DNA from: Planctomycetaceae bacterium
Lineage (GTDB): Bacteria; Planctomycetota; Planctomycetia; Planctomycetales; Planctomycetaceae
Direction: 5' to 3'
Length of the DNA: 64,000 nt
Assembly (NCBI GenBank): GCA_028284485.1
Contig: JANQRQ010000039.1
Span: 38,790-102,789 of the forward strand
Made by a program: the position numbers and the translations under genes. How positions within the stretch are numbered: the stretch's first letter is position 1; the number at the start of each line of letters is the position of its first letter. The notes beneath the pieces were generated by a model. The model was not told the origin of the DNA, did no database searches, and saw only the letters and a program-made list of their open reading frames with translations. Shown piece by piece: positions 1-9,992 of this stretch.

Positions 1-1159
1 CATCGCCCCATGACATCGGAGCATCACCGCGACCGCGAGTGACACCGCCTTTTCCCGGCCGCTCGCTCGACTGCTGCCCCCCATGTTGATTTCCGGGGCA
101 ATTGCTGTTAACGCACTCTCCGTTGTGCAACGGCGATCCGCAGTGTTGGCAAAGACCGTTCTGACTTTCGCTGCGCAGTTCGCTGAGTTTCTGCGATTCC
201 TGATCCAAGAATTGCTGCAGGTTTTCCAACGCTTTCTGACGGGCAGCCGATTCCTGCGGCAATGTCAGTTGGCCATTTTGCATCATCTTTTCTAACGCGT
301 CTCGAAGGTCTGGAGATGCATTTGCCAACTCACCCGATTTCGCGAGCTCCTGCAATGCACTCTGCAGGTCATCCGTCAATTGGCCCGAACGTTGCTCGTT
401 CAAAATCTGATCGCCGCCATCGGCCGGTTTCATCAAACCGGCAACGGCACTACGCGCCTTGTCGACGGCCATTGATTTGGTGTCCAATCGATACAGCATT
501 TTCTGTCTTAATGCATCAACGGTTTCCCATTTTTCATGCGTCAGTGGTGTCTTCTTTGATTCTTCGGCGAGCTTCTCGATTTCTTCTTGAAGTTCCTGCT
601 TTTCTTCTTCTTCGAGAATCGATGCCTCGTCAAGCTGTGTGAGTAACTCCTGCAGTTGCTCCGACGCTTGCCGACCAACGGTGTTTTCCAGGATCGATTC
701 CGTTCGGGCTTCGCGAAGAGGCACAAAGCATGCCCCGATAGCGAACAAAACAGGCAGCACTAGAGACTGAAAGAACCTCACTGGTCGAATTCTCGGTAGA
801 GTTTCATTCCAAGCCTGCTCGGACCCCGGCAACCGCGAACTCCAAGCGGGATCCGGAATTTCATTCAAGGCCATTAACAAGCCCCCAGCATGAATCCTGC
901 GATCCAGCCAGGCGACAGTTGCCTCACGTCCTTGGCCACTCCGTGGAGTCATCCACCACGCTGCGATGGCCAAAGGAATAACTGCCGCACCAAGCAACAG
1001 GACTTGTGGCCACAGTCCGGGAAAGAGAATCTTGACGACCAGTACCGCTCCGCCAAAGACAAAGCAATAAACCGCTAACCAATTACCAAACTGGCGCAAG
1101 AATTCTCCCATTTGGATGCGGCGTCCGTACCGATTGATCCAGCGGTTGTGGTCACTCAT
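1..1159 (-). CDS. Membrane-anchored coiled-coil protein with C-terminal Cys cluster, 3' end outside window
   Basis: The gene runs off the left edge, so only about 386 N-terminal residues are visible. It opens MSDHNRWINRYG. Hydrophobic segments lie near residues 25-70 and again near 130-150. A long Glu/Gln/Leu-rich coiled coil follows, and a C-terminal cluster CQHCGSPLHNGECVNSNC looks like a zinc-ribbon remnant. Planctomycetes carry similar large membrane coiled-coil proteins near DUF58/BatA-type genes, but no such neighbour is visible here. Function is unknown. It probably shares a transcript with the small gene 54 bp upstream. I am confident that it is coding because the frame stays open throughout with sensible composition, but not of any role. 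Confidence 0.8.
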   Translation of the reverse strand, partial: MSDHNRWINRYGRRIQMGEFLRQFGNWLAVYCFVFGGAVLVVKILFPGLWPQVLLLGAAVIPLAIAAWWMTPRSGQGREATVAWLDRRIHAGGLLMALNEIPDPAWSSRLPGSEQAWNETLPRIRPVRFFQSLVLPVLFAIGACFVPLREARTESILENTVGRQASEQLQELLTQLDEASILEEEEKQELQEEIEKLAEESKKTPLTHEKWETVDALRQKMLYRLDTKSMAVDKARSAVAGLMKPADGGDQILNEQRSGQLTDDLQSALQELAKSGELANASPDLRDALEKMMQNGQLTLPQESAARQKALENLQQFLDQESQKLSELRSESQNGLCQHCGSPLHNGECVNSNCPGNQHGGQQSSERPGKGGVTRGRGDAPMSWGD

Positions 1160-1213
1160 GACTACCACCAAGATTGGTTCGTTGAACTCAGTCAGCCTGT
1201 CATTGCAATTCTA

Positions 1214-1426
1214 TCATTTAAGACGCGAACCGACAGTTCGTTTCATCAAAATCATCCCGCGTTCCCATTTCTGCAGCAGAATCCCCAAAACCGGGTCGCG
1301 GAGCCGATAGCGAAGCTGATGGCGTTCGGTAGGAAATCGAACCACTCCATCGATGTGGTGTCTGGCATCGTAAATCGACCACACTGGATTTCCCTGTCTG
1401 TCTGACATAAAAACCTGGCTGGACAT
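1214..1426 (-). CDS. Small hypothetical protein (70 aa)
   Basis: This short basic protein starts MSSQVFMSDRQGNPVWSIYD and ends in a Lys/Arg-rich tail. It has no signal peptide or membrane segment, and I recognise no family. The start of the motif (a variable followed by QGNPVWSIYDARHHIDG) reads like a small folded domain rather than random translation. It lies directly upstream of the membrane coiled-coil gene in the same orientation and is divergent from the MFS gene, which fits an operon leader gene. Only a weak purine-rich ribosome-binding site precedes the ATG. It could still be a chance frame. Confidence 0.5.
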   Translation of the reverse strand: MSSQVFMSDRQGNPVWSIYDARHHIDGVVRFPTERHQLRYRLRDPVLGILLQKWERGMILMKRTVGSRLK

Positions 1427-1505
1427 TTACTCGCTGGGAATACGAGACAAAAGAGATCGGTAGCGAATTTACCTTCGCGTGCGATATCGCTAGAGATTCC
1501 ACCGC

Positions 1506-2690
1506 ATGAGCCGCACGACTTTCCGCATGATTGTGATCATCTCCAGCGCTCATGCTTTGGTCCACGTGTTCGAGTTGTCCCTCCCGAGCGTCGAGCAAAT
1601 GATCGGCGAAGAATTTGAGGTCGGGACGGCGAAAACCGGCGCACTTGGCACCGTGTGGAGATTGCCCTTTGGTGTGGGGGCACTGCTCGCTGGAATCCTT
1701 GCGGATCGCTTCGGCTCGAAACCGATGCTACTCGTCTATCTGATCGGGTGCACCTCGATGTGTATCGCTGCATCGTTCGCGACATCGCTCACAGAACTAT
1801 TTGTAACAATGTTTGCAATGGGTTGTTTCGCCAGCATTTATCACCCCGCTGGACTGGCGATGATTTCGCGGGAAACGACACCGGAAAACCGCGGCGCAGC
1901 ACTCGGTTGGCATGGAATTTTTGGATCGATCGGAATTGCAGGAGCGCCGTTTATGGCAGCGCTCGCCTTCAGTACCGGTGCGATTACCTGGCGTGGTTAC
2001 TACCTGGTTCTCACACTCCCCGCTTTGGCCATTGCGGCCCTGATTGCATTTGCGCTTACCGAACACCGAAGTCGTAATATCACAAGTGAAACGGCTACCG
2101 ACGATACACTGCCCGAAGAGGCCAACGAGTCTCAGTGGAAACGGTATCTATTCCTGGTGTTCATCGGAGCATTATCCGGTTTTGTTTACGCCGGTTTTAT
2201 GCACTTCTTGCCACGCTATCTCGATACATCCGGATTGCGTCCTGCCGGCATTCCCGAAGAAAGCTTTCGCAACGCGCTCAGCGCCGTCGTGTTGCTTTGC
2301 GGAGTCGTGGGACAAGCCATTGCAGGTCGACTCGCACAACCGGGGCGTCTCGAATCGCTTCTCGCGGTGATCCTCCTACTGAACGTTCCATTTCTATTCT
2401 GGATGGCGGTGGCCGAAGGGCATTACCGACTGTGGGCGACATGTGGATTGGCTTTGGTGCATTTTATGAATCAGCCCGTTTACAACAGTTTAATTGCCCA
2501 ATACGTCGCTGGAACTCGGCGAAGCACGGCTTACGGGTTTAGTAACATGTTTTGCTTCGGCATCGGGGCGTTAGGACCTTCTTATGCCGGCTACATGCAA
2601 ACCGACTTTTGGACTTACGCCGGCCTGGGCATTGTCGCTTCGATGGCGTGCCTGTGTGCCGTGCTATTGAGATCCGTTCGATCGAAATAA
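1506..2690 (+). CDS. MFS transporter
   Basis: This 394-residue integral membrane protein has the spacing of about twelve transmembrane helices. The loop between helices 2 and 3 carries the MFS-type signature ADRFGSKPM (expected G-x-x-x-D-R-x-G-R/S-K). A second long hydrophilic loop near residues 195-215 separates the two six-helix halves. The N-terminal part, with its early HALVHVFELSLPS segment, resembles the fosmidomycin-resistance-like branch of the superfamily, but substrate cannot be inferred. It stands alone between a divergent operon and the MutS-like gene, with about 130 bp to the latter. Confidence 0.88.
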   Translation: MSRTTFRMIVIISSAHALVHVFELSLPSVEQMIGEEFEVGTAKTGALGTVWRLPFGVGALLAGILADRFGSKPMLLVYLIGCTSMCIAASFATSLTELFVTMFAMGCFASIYHPAGLAMISRETTPENRGAALGWHGIFGSIGIAGAPFMAALAFSTGAITWRGYYLVLTLPALAIAALIAFALTEHRSRNITSETATDDTLPEEANESQWKRYLFLVFIGALSGFVYAGFMHFLPRYLDTSGLRPAGIPEESFRNALSAVVLLCGVVGQAIAGRLAQPGRLESLLAVILLLNVPFLFWMAVAEGHYRLWATCGLALVHFMNQPVYNSLIAQYVAGTRRSTAYGFSNMFCFGIGALGPSYAGYMQTDFWTYAGLGIVASMACLCAVLLRSVRSK

Positions 2691-2823
2691 TTGATTTCGA
2701 TCGAAAAATCAGCCATCACCCCCCTTCTGACCGACGTACGCTCCTGTAGTAATCAATCGCGGTGCGCGCCCGTACCGGCGGTTACATGGTCCGATTTCGA
2801 GCCATTTGGAAAGGTTTCTGCCC

Positions 2824-4707
2824 ATGATGACGGCGGCCAATCTGCCGAAGAGCGACTCAGCTTCAGCGATACACGAACATTACGCATCGCGAAGAAATGA
2901 ATTCCTGGCTTTGGAATCGTCGCTGCAACTTCGTTTTCGAGCAGCAAAGATCGCCGGAACATTGTGTCACTGGACGACTCTCGCCTGCCTCATTCTCGGT
3001 TGGATCGGATGGTTGTCGCTCGCAGCAACAGCGACCGGATGCATTGCATTCATCGCCGCGGGACTACTACTGACCGTCGTCAACTCCAGAATGCAGGATC
3101 GCGTAAACCGTGCGCGTGAAATGCGACGCATCAATGAACTGGCGATCGCCCGTATGGATCGTCGTTGGGAAAAAATCCCAAACATTCCTGCTTCGTTGGA
3201 CGAGAGCAGTGCCAATCTCGCCCATGACTTGGACCTATTTGGGCATGCATCACTCTTCGACCTCATTTGCTCTGCAAACACATCTCTGGGAATCGAAACT
3301 CTGCGGGATTGGTTAGTCGTGCCGGCCGAACCGGATGATATCGAACGGAGGCAACAAGCGGTCGCCGAATTGTCCGGTCAGTTGGAGCTGCGGCAGAATG
3401 TCGATGCCTTGGGTCGCATGCTAGCGGTGAACGCTTCTGCCGTTCAGAACTTTTCAGAATGGGCCTCTAGCCCATCTGAAATCCACCGTTCGGCTTGCTT
3501 TCGGTGGGGGATCCGAATCTGGTCGCTGTTGCCTATTTTGATTTCGTCACTGGTCCTGATGCATTTTGTGCCCGAGACGATCGGAATGCCGTTTCTGGTC
3601 CTTGTCATCGCAATCAATCTCGTTATGACGATTCTATTCTCGGGTGCAATCCACGACATTTTCGCTGTTGTCACACCGCGCAGCGACGCTGCTTTGATCC
3701 GACAGTTTCACCGGATGTTCCAGTTACTTCCGACATCGAAAGGTAACAGCGAGGAACTAAGGCGCATTCGAGAAACGACGGCTGAAGCCTGCACGAGTTT
3801 GAGGCGGCTGCAAGGGTTTGCTGCACTGCTCAATCTGCATCGCCATCCCTGGATGACGGTTTTCGGGTACCTACCACTCCAATTCCTGTTCTTGTGGGAT
3901 TTTCACATTCTCTCGCTGCTGGAACGGTGGCAACGCAAGAGCGGACATGCTGCACCAATGTGGTTTGATGCACTGGGACGATTCGAGGCACTGGCTTCGT
4001 TTTCTGCACTGTCACACGATAACCCGGGTTGGGCATTTCCGCGTTTTGCGAATCGGGCGACTCCCGTAATCCAAGGAACCGCAGTCGGCCACCCACTGCT
4101 GCCGGAATCGACACGTGTTTCTAACGATGTCCGACTTGGTCCTGCCGGAACAGTTCTCGTGGTGACCGGATCGAACATGTCTGGGAAAAGTACTCTATTG
4201 AGGTCCATCGGCATCAACGCCGTTCTTGCGCAAGCGGGCGGCCCCGTTTGCGCACGTGAACTCATCATGCCGCCCGTCGATGTCGTATCGAGCATCCGCA
4301 TTACAGATTCGTTGGAGCAGGCCAAGTCACTATTTATGGCAGAGGTCTTGAGACTGAAGAATGTCGTTGATACAGCCCGCCAATACAGCGCGAAATCCGG
4401 CCGTGTTCTACTCTACCTACTCGACGAAATCCTTCAGGGAACCAACACGGCTGAACGGCACGTCGCCGTACTTCGTGTCTTAAAACATCTGCTCAGCCAA
4501 CAAGCAATCGGAGCGATCTCGACGCACGATTTGGAATTGGCGGCGAACTCCGAACTGGCACCGCATGTGCAAAACGTACATTTTCGGGAAACACTTTTTG
4601 ATCCCGACGATGATCTCTCCATGTCTTTCGACTACATGATGCGGCCGGGAATTGCGACATCGACCAACGCGTTGAAGCTGCTCGACTTTGTCGGACTCAC
4701 TCCATAG
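2824..4707 (+). CDS. Membrane-embedded MutS-family ATPase
   Basis: The C-terminal third is a MutS-type ABC ATPase. It has Walker A GSNMSGKST at residues 449-457, the SIRITDSLEQAKSLFMAEVLR region, Walker B with LLDEILQGTN (Asp534-Glu535), and the switch STHD. The N-terminal mismatch-recognition domains of true MutS are absent. Instead there are two pairs of predicted membrane helices, near residues 45-85 and 230-275. Total length is 627 aa, against about 850 for MutS. The ATG was chosen because a GGAAAGG ribosome-binding site lies ten bases upstream; a TTG 18 bp earlier is less likely. Its role is unknown and mismatch repair should not be assumed. It converges on dapL. Confidence 0.85.
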   Translation: MMTAANLPKSDSASAIHEHYASRRNEFLALESSLQLRFRAAKIAGTLCHWTTLACLILGWIGWLSLAATATGCIAFIAAGLLLTVVNSRMQDRVNRAREMRRINELAIARMDRRWEKIPNIPASLDESSANLAHDLDLFGHASLFDLICSANTSLGIETLRDWLVVPAEPDDIERRQQAVAELSGQLELRQNVDALGRMLAVNASAVQNFSEWASSPSEIHRSACFRWGIRIWSLLPILISSLVLMHFVPETIGMPFLVLVIAINLVMTILFSGAIHDIFAVVTPRSDAALIRQFHRMFQLLPTSKGNSEELRRIRETTAEACTSLRRLQGFAALLNLHRHPWMTVFGYLPLQFLFLWDFHILSLLERWQRKSGHAAPMWFDALGRFEALASFSALSHDNPGWAFPRFANRATPVIQGTAVGHPLLPESTRVSNDVRLGPAGTVLVVTGSNMSGKSTLLRSIGINAVLAQAGGPVCARELIMPPVDVVSSIRITDSLEQAKSLFMAEVLRLKNVVDTARQYSAKSGRVLLYLLDEILQGTNTAERHVAVLRVLKHLLSQQAIGAISTHDLELAANSELAPHVQNVHFRETLFDPDDDLSMSFDYMMRPGIATSTNALKLLDFVGLTP

Positions 4708-4757
4708 CGAGCATCGCTGAGTGACGTGACCTGTCGTCCAGACGATTGCGAAGCAGC

Positions 4758-5990
4758 TCAGCCGATATTTGCCTTTAAACGGCTCACCGCTTCTTCAATG
4801 TTCTCTCGGCTATTAAATGCGCTCAATCGAAAATAGCCTTCGCCGGAAGCGCCGAAACCGCTCCCCGGTGTACCGACCAAGTGTGCTTGTTCCAAAAGCC
4901 GATCGAAGAAGTCCCAACTTGCCATCGAATCCGGAGTTTTCAACCAGACGTAGGGCGCGTTGACGCCACCGTAGACTTCGATTCCAACTGCCTGCAATCC
5001 TTCGCGTAAGATTTCGGCATTCTTCAGATAGAAATCGATCAGTTGACGGATTTGTTGTTTTCCGGCCTCACCGTAGGCGGCTTCGGCTCCGCGTTGAACA
5101 ACATAAGACGCGCCGTTGAATTTTGTGCTTTGCCGGCGGTTCCATAGCGGTTGAATCTCAACCGACTCACCAGTCGACGTCTGGCCGGTCAACTCTTTCG
5201 GCACAACGGTAAATGCGCACCGCACGCCGGTAAAACCGGCATTCTTACTGAAACTGCGGAACTCGATGGCAACTTCTCGAGCGCCGTCGATCTCGAAAAT
5301 CGAATGTGGGATTTCCGGGTCAGTGATGTACGCTTCATAAGCTGCGTCGAATAGCAGAATCGCATTGTTGTCCCGCGCATAATTCACCCACTGGGCCAAG
5401 GTCTCGCGGGTTGCCACCGTTCCCGTGGGATTGTTGGGATAACACAAATAGATCAAATCGACTGGTCGGTCCGGTAGCGGAGGCAGAAAATCGTTCTCAG
5501 CCGTCACAGGCAGGTAAACCAATCCGGCAAATCGGCCGCTTTCATCAGCATTTCCTGTCCGTCCAGCCATTACATTGGTGTCGACATACACGGGATACAC
5601 CGGGTCCAAAACTGCAACGACATTATCGGGTCCGAATATGTCCAGAATATTTCCAGAATCGCACTTCGAGCCGTCAGATACAAAAACCTCATCCGCGGAT
5701 ACATCGACACCGCGGGCCTGATAGTCATTCTCGACGATGGCATTCCTAAGAAAATCGTATCCCTGCTCAGGACCATACCCGCGAAAGCTGGCACGGTCGC
5801 CCAATTCGTCTACCGCTGAATGCATGGCCTCTTGGATTGCTGTCGGCAGCGGTTCCGTAACGTCGCCGATTCCGAGCCGGATGACATTCGCATCCGGATG
5901 GCCGGAACAGAATTTTGAGACACGACGCCCAATTTCAGGGAACAGGTATCCAGCCTTCAGCTTTAGGAAATTCTCGTTGATCTGTGCCAT
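4758..5990 (-). CDS. dapL: LL-diaminopimelate aminotransferase
   Basis: The 410-residue product matches the expected DapL length and architecture. It begins [20 protein letters not shown], with the typical [13 protein letters not shown] and [10 protein letters not shown] segments and the PLP-lysine motif [12 protein letters not shown]. DapL converts tetrahydrodipicolinate directly to LL-diaminopimelate, using glutamate as amino donor and bypassing the succinylase and acetylase routes. The product feeds lysine and peptidoglycan precursor synthesis in the cytoplasm. The frame stays open 62 codons upstream, but that extension lacks family similarity, so the internal ATG was chosen. It lies downstream of, and in the same orientation as, the multi-pass membrane protein. 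Confidence 0.93.
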   Translation of the reverse strand: MAQINENFLKLKAGYLFPEIGRRVSKFCSGHPDANVIRLGIGDVTEPLPTAIQEAMHSAVDELGDRASFRGYGPEQGYDFLRNAIVENDYQARGVDVSADEVFVSDGSKCDSGNILDIFGPDNVVAVLDPVYPVYVDTNVMAGRTGNADESGRFAGLVYLPVTAENDFLPPLPDRPVDLIYLCYPNNPTGTVATRETLAQWVNYARDNNAILLFDAAYEAYITDPEIPHSIFEIDGAREVAIEFRSFSKNAGFTGVRCAFTVVPKELTGQTSTGESVEIQPLWNRRQSTKFNGASYVVQRGAEAAYGEAGKQQIRQLIDFYLKNAEILREGLQAVGIEVYGGVNAPYVWLKTPDSMASWDFFDRLLEQAHLVGTPGSGFGASGEGYFRLSAFNSRENIEEAVSRLKANIG

Positions 5991-6129
5991 AGTTGAGCCT
6001 GTATTTTCGGAGACTTCAGTTGCAGTTATCGATTGGAGCAAACAGCTCTCTGAATTGCACGACACTCTACACCGGTCGAGGTTCGAACAAGATTGCATTC
6101 TTTTAGAAGGGTGCAAGTCGTATTGCAAC

Positions 6130-7413
6130 TCAGCGCGCGGAGTCGCGAGGATTCCAGCGACCGCGTGGCTCTGCATTCAACCGAAACCTGCGAGTTTCCG
6201 CCCGGATCCCCTGTACGCCTAGAACGCGACGAATCGACCGCTCACCGGTCCACCGATCGGCGGCACTTTCGATGACGACCAAGACGTTATCGTTTAGCTC
6301 AAAGTTCTCCGCGACTGCCAGTGCCACTCCCAACCGAAATCGTTCCTGTGGATAAGCCGGCGCCTCAAGCATACGCAACGACCAATCGTCGATCCTCAGC
6401 CGGCACCAATCAAATCCGAACTGCGGATCGTCGATTAGCGATGCGAGATCCGGCGGCATTCGATTTCGCTCTGATTTCGAGACATAAAGCTGAACTCGTT
6501 CAGGGCGAGATGCATAAAGTCCCCATGACGGCCAGTGATCGAACAATCCATACGGCTCCAAAAACGGCAGCGATATCGCGGCGAACGACATTATTGTTGC
6601 CAACCAAACTAAGGGGCACGTGGTTTTGATCGGCTCGGGCGTCGCCACCGACTCAGCGGCGAGAAGTCGAGATCGGCTACGAGCCGTACCGAACAACAGC
6701 ACAATCAAAGTAACAAAGAATGCGTTCCACACCAGCACACCTGGTTTGTGGTTCAACCCCCACGGGCCAACGGCCAGCATCAGCGCAACATGCATCATGA
6801 TTGCAAAACACAGTGCAACAGACTGCGTGCGTCGCCAGCACAGTCCGACTGCGACCAGCAGTTCTCCCATGGGCAACATCGCCGCTAGAAATCGACGCGA
6901 GGATTCCGGCCAAGGCTCAATTGATTGCCCAAAGTTTTGGAAAATCCCGTTGGCGAGTTGCTGGCCATGCGTGTCCAAAAAGGAATAGTCGAGTTTGGAT
7001 AGCGCGGAGTGGGCGTAAATGCTAATCGTCAGCCAACGTAGCAACGTAATGGCCAGGCGCGCCGGCGCAATTGCAGCCAACAGAGAAAACAACGCAATCT
7101 GGTAAGCCCAAGGCTGAATTCGATGCTGGTCAATCAGGAACAACGTGCTGACCGACAGCGCAAAGCTCGCAGCACCGTACTTCCAGTACAACGCTCCCAT
7201 TGGGGCGAACAACATCACGAGAAGACCGCCGATAGAGACAATCAGCAGCGTCCATTCGATGGGCACAGGAATGCGGCCCGCCCACGCAAACAACGGAATT
7301 TGGGGATAGACGGTTTGCGGCATCCACAACCGCCAAGTGACGGAGAAGAGCGCCAACCCTCCCAGCGCCAAGAGTCGCCGCAACCAATCGACTTTTTGCA
7401 GTGACTCTTCCAA
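6130..7413 (-). CDS. Multi-pass membrane protein, HTTM/DoxX-like, with soluble C-terminal domain
   Basis: About 300 N-terminal residues form some seven or eight hydrophobic helices. They include a conserved-looking stretch [15 protein letters not shown] and a later [14 protein letters not shown] helix with an embedded His. The last 120 residues are soluble and begin around [15 protein letters not shown]. The overall pattern resembles HTTM or DoxX/MauE-like membrane proteins, but no diagnostic motif settles this. The TTG start was chosen because GGGAG lies seven bases upstream; a TTG nine codons earlier has no ribosome-binding site. Function is unknown; a redox or carboxylation role is possible by family analogy only. 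Confidence 0.72.
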   Translation of the reverse strand: MEESLQKVDWLRRLLALGGLALFSVTWRLWMPQTVYPQIPLFAWAGRIPVPIEWTLLIVSIGGLLVMLFAPMGALYWKYGAASFALSVSTLFLIDQHRIQPWAYQIALFSLLAAIAPARLAITLLRWLTISIYAHSALSKLDYSFLDTHGQQLANGIFQNFGQSIEPWPESSRRFLAAMLPMGELLVAVGLCWRRTQSVALCFAIMMHVALMLAVGPWGLNHKPGVLVWNAFFVTLIVLLFGTARSRSRLLAAESVATPEPIKTTCPLVWLATIMSFAAISLPFLEPYGLFDHWPSWGLYASRPERVQLYVSKSERNRMPPDLASLIDDPQFGFDWCRLRIDDWSLRMLEAPAYPQERFRLGVALAVAENFELNDNVLVVIESAADRWTGERSIRRVLGVQGIRAETRRFRLNAEPRGRWNPRDSAR

Positions 7414-7520
7414 GAACCAACTCCCGGTGCAGCTGATCAACCGTAAGGACCGAAGACGAAGGGCGGTGAGAATAACATGATCGCAGGGAGGTCGATGCTG
7501 ACAAAGAAACTGTCACATCG

Positions 7521-8678
7521 TTAACGCTGCGTAGACAGGAAGCCGACGATCCCAACCACGGCCACGCCAGCAAGGACGGCCAAGCAAATCTTAATCCAAC
7601 TATAGGGCCGTTCGCCTTGAACTTCACCTGTCGCGGCATTGATGGCCACTTGATACAGATGCTCACGGTATCGATAAGCTAGCAACCAGACAGGCAACAA
7701 CAAGTGCTTAAATGTCAGCGCGTCGTAGCTCGTATTGATGGAGTCAACCCGTTGCGTATCGCCGCCAATTCGTTGGCGTACCGATGTCGCAATCGCGGCG
7801 TCGATCCTCACACGCGCATCTTGAAAGCCATCGTCGAGTTCGATTTCGTAGGTTCGTGCCAAATAACCGGCCAGTACTTCTTGTGTGAATGGCAGGCACT
7901 TTCCGAGAGGCCAAGGCTCGAGTTGCAGCATCAGTTCGCGCGGGAGACCGCGTGAAGCCAATACCAGGACATCGTCAAAGAATTGTTGAAAATCACCCGA
8001 AGCCGGGTACCAGCGTGTGCGGCGTTCGCGTCGCTTATTCTTTCCACTCCCAACGGTCACATAGTAGTATTCGCCCCGCTGCCCTCGATACTGGTTATAG
8101 GTCAAGCTGTCAAAGGTCCAATAGGGAAGATAGACGCCACTAAACTTTCCCTTCGCACCGCGCTGCAGAAAATCGTTTGGGGCGAACCATCGCGATTTAA
8201 CCCACGCTTTAAGATTCGTCGCTGCCGTTTCCTTTTCCACAAGGAACGGTAAAACACCATCGACCGAAATCCGATGCTCTGCGTCGTGAACGTTTTCCCG
8301 CTGGATGGGAGACAGGCAATAGGGGCACTCGCTGCTGGTCAGCGAGCCGGCAAACACCAGCGTGCCTCCACAGGCATTGCATCGGATTTCGTGCTCAAGC
8401 TGCTCGCTACTTGGTTCCTTGTCGTGCAGCTCTCGCAGCCGCTCGAGGGCCGCATGATAGTCCTGCTCAACAACCTCGCCACCCTCGGTATGAAGTTCTT
8501 TTTCGTAACCGCAGTAGGGGCATTTCAGTTGCTGCTGACCTATGTTGAACTTCAGGTCAGCACCGCAAGATTCACACGGAAAGATTCGCCCCTGGTTCTC
8601 ATCAATTGTCTGACCAGCCGTCTGTGTCGACGCTTGCAGGTCCGGCGAAAAGGGAACGGGAGGCGGAGCTTCGCTCAT
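7521..8678 (-). CDS. Double zinc-ribbon protein with C-terminal membrane helix
   Basis: Two zinc-ribbon knuckle pairs are visible near residues 35-60 (CESCGADL, CPYCGYEKE) and 100-125 (CNACGGTLV, CPYCLSPI). The middle contains a long conserved region including VYLPYWTFDSLTYNQYRG. One hydrophobic helix close to the C-terminus (AVLAGVAVVGIVGFL) suggests membrane anchoring. TFIIB-type zinc-ribbon proteins of this layout are commonly paired with SPFH-domain genes, and here the SPFH-GYF gene lies directly upstream on the same strand, 210 bp away. The ATG two codons inside the longest frame was preferred to an upstream TTG. Its molecular role is not established. Confidence 0.82.
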   Translation of the reverse strand: MSEAPPPVPFSPDLQASTQTAGQTIDENQGRIFPCESCGADLKFNIGQQQLKCPYCGYEKELHTEGGEVVEQDYHAALERLRELHDKEPSSEQLEHEIRCNACGGTLVFAGSLTSSECPYCLSPIQRENVHDAEHRISVDGVLPFLVEKETAATNLKAWVKSRWFAPNDFLQRGAKGKFSGVYLPYWTFDSLTYNQYRGQRGEYYYVTVGSGKNKRRERRTRWYPASGDFQQFFDDVLVLASRGLPRELMLQLEPWPLGKCLPFTQEVLAGYLARTYEIELDDGFQDARVRIDAAIATSVRQRIGGDTQRVDSINTSYDALTFKHLLLPVWLLAYRYREHLYQVAINAATGEVQGERPYSWIKICLAVLAGVAVVGIVGFLSTQR

Positions 8679-8888
8679 GTGCAATTCGTGGTTTCTGTCG
8701 AATCGAATGTGACTGCGAGAATTGTCCGTGTGCTCGCTTCAAAACTGCGCAATCAACGCAACAACCAATCGATTAGATACATCGCAACAGATTCGGTCTC
8801 TGCTCTTGCTGCGAAGTTGTACGAAGCAGCTCGATTTGACGCGTTGTTCGAAGGATTGGCAATAAATTCGGGCTGCCGAAGTCAGCAA

Positions 8889-9992
8889 CTACGTCGGCGG
8901 TGGTGGCGGCGGCGGGGTCGCCTCGAAGTACATTGCCAACTGTGGTACCTGACCCGCCGGAGTCCATCCGCTTAGTCCTGAATTCCAAACCAACGTGGCG
9001 CCATTGATCTGTCCAGCCGAGATTCCTTGCGCGATTTGTTGTGCACCAAACGGTCCCTGAGTTTGACCATTCACGGCGATGTGCCACGTAGGCTGCGCAG
9101 GAGGCGGTGGGGGAGCCATCCCCGCTTGGGGTACACCGCCGGCGCCAACCATGCGGTTTGCCATCGCAAAGCCCATTCCCAATCCCATGCCTTCGGCGGC
9201 ACCGCCGCCGGCCGGATTTTCGGCCGCCGACAGCATGGCCTGCCCCATTTGATATTGTTGAAACTGATTCATATCACCGATGACACCCATACTGCTGCGA
9301 GTGTCGAGTGCCTTTTCAACTTCTTCGGGCAATGAAATATTGACAATAAATAACTGAGGCAATTCGAGCCCGTATTCGTCATCAACGCGTTCACAGACCA
9401 ATTTTCGTAGGTCTTCGGATAGTTCACGATACCGCGAAGCCAAATCGAGGGCAGCGATTTGCGATTCGCCGATGAGGTCCGCAAAGGCCGTATTGATAAT
9501 CGAACGCATCAACTCCGTCACTTCGTCCGACTCGAACTCGCTGTCGGTCCCAACGAGTTCTGTTAATAGCGCTTTCGGTTCGATGGCTTTCAGAGCGTAT
9601 GTGCCGAATGCCCGAAGTCGCAACGGCCCGAAATCGGCGTCGCGTAACATAATCGGATTCGGCGTCCCCCATTTTAGATCAGTAATCTGACGCGTGCTGA
9701 TAAAATAGACTTCAGCTTTAAATGGACTGTCGAATCCGTATTTCCATCCCTGCAACGTCGAAAGGATGGGAAGATTGTCGGTCTTCAATTCGTAATGACC
9801 GGGTTCAAAAATATCGGCAATCTGCCCGCGATGGACGAAGATTGCTTGCTGGCCAGGTCGAACGATTAGTTGCGCACCGTTCTTAATTTGATTGTGGTAG
9901 CGTGGGAACCGCCATACGATCGTGTGCCGCGAATCATCGACCCATTCAATGATATCGATTAATTCGGCGCGAAGTTTGTCGAACAGTCCCAT
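8889..9992 (-). CDS. SPFH-domain protein with C-terminal GYF_2 domain
   Basis: The 367-residue protein begins MGLFDKLRAELIDIIEW. An SPFH (stomatin/prohibitin/flotillin/HflK) fold covers roughly residues 30-240. A Gly/Met-rich linker and a proline tract (PPPPPAQP) lead to a GYF_2-type domain with GPFGAQQIAQGISAGQI. The C-terminus is another run of prolines. A strong ribosome-binding site (GGGAGAGGGAG) precedes the chosen ATG; a 40-codon upstream extension was rejected. Proteins of this type scaffold membranes or form oligomeric rings. The GYF and proline tracts suggest it recruits partners, probably including the neighbouring zinc-ribbon protein. Confidence 0.87.
   Translation of the reverse strand: MGLFDKLRAELIDIIEWVDDSRHTIVWRFPRYHNQIKNGAQLIVRPGQQAIFVHRGQIADIFEPGHYELKTDNLPILSTLQGWKYGFDSPFKAEVYFISTRQITDLKWGTPNPIMLRDADFGPLRLRAFGTYALKAIEPKALLTELVGTDSEFESDEVTELMRSIINTAFADLIGESQIAALDLASRYRELSEDLRKLVCERVDDEYGLELPQLFIVNISLPEEVEKALDTRSSMGVIGDMNQFQQYQMGQAMLSAAENPAGGGAAEGMGLGMGFAMANRMVGAGGVPQAGMAPPPPPAQPTWHIAVNGQTQGPFGAQQIAQGISAGQINGATLVWNSGLSGWTPAGQVPQLAMYFEATPPPPPPPT

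Noticed and set aside
5991..6176. 62-codon N-terminal extension of dapL
   Set aside because: The family starts at MAQINENF, and the extension overlaps the end of the preceding gene with unrelated composition.
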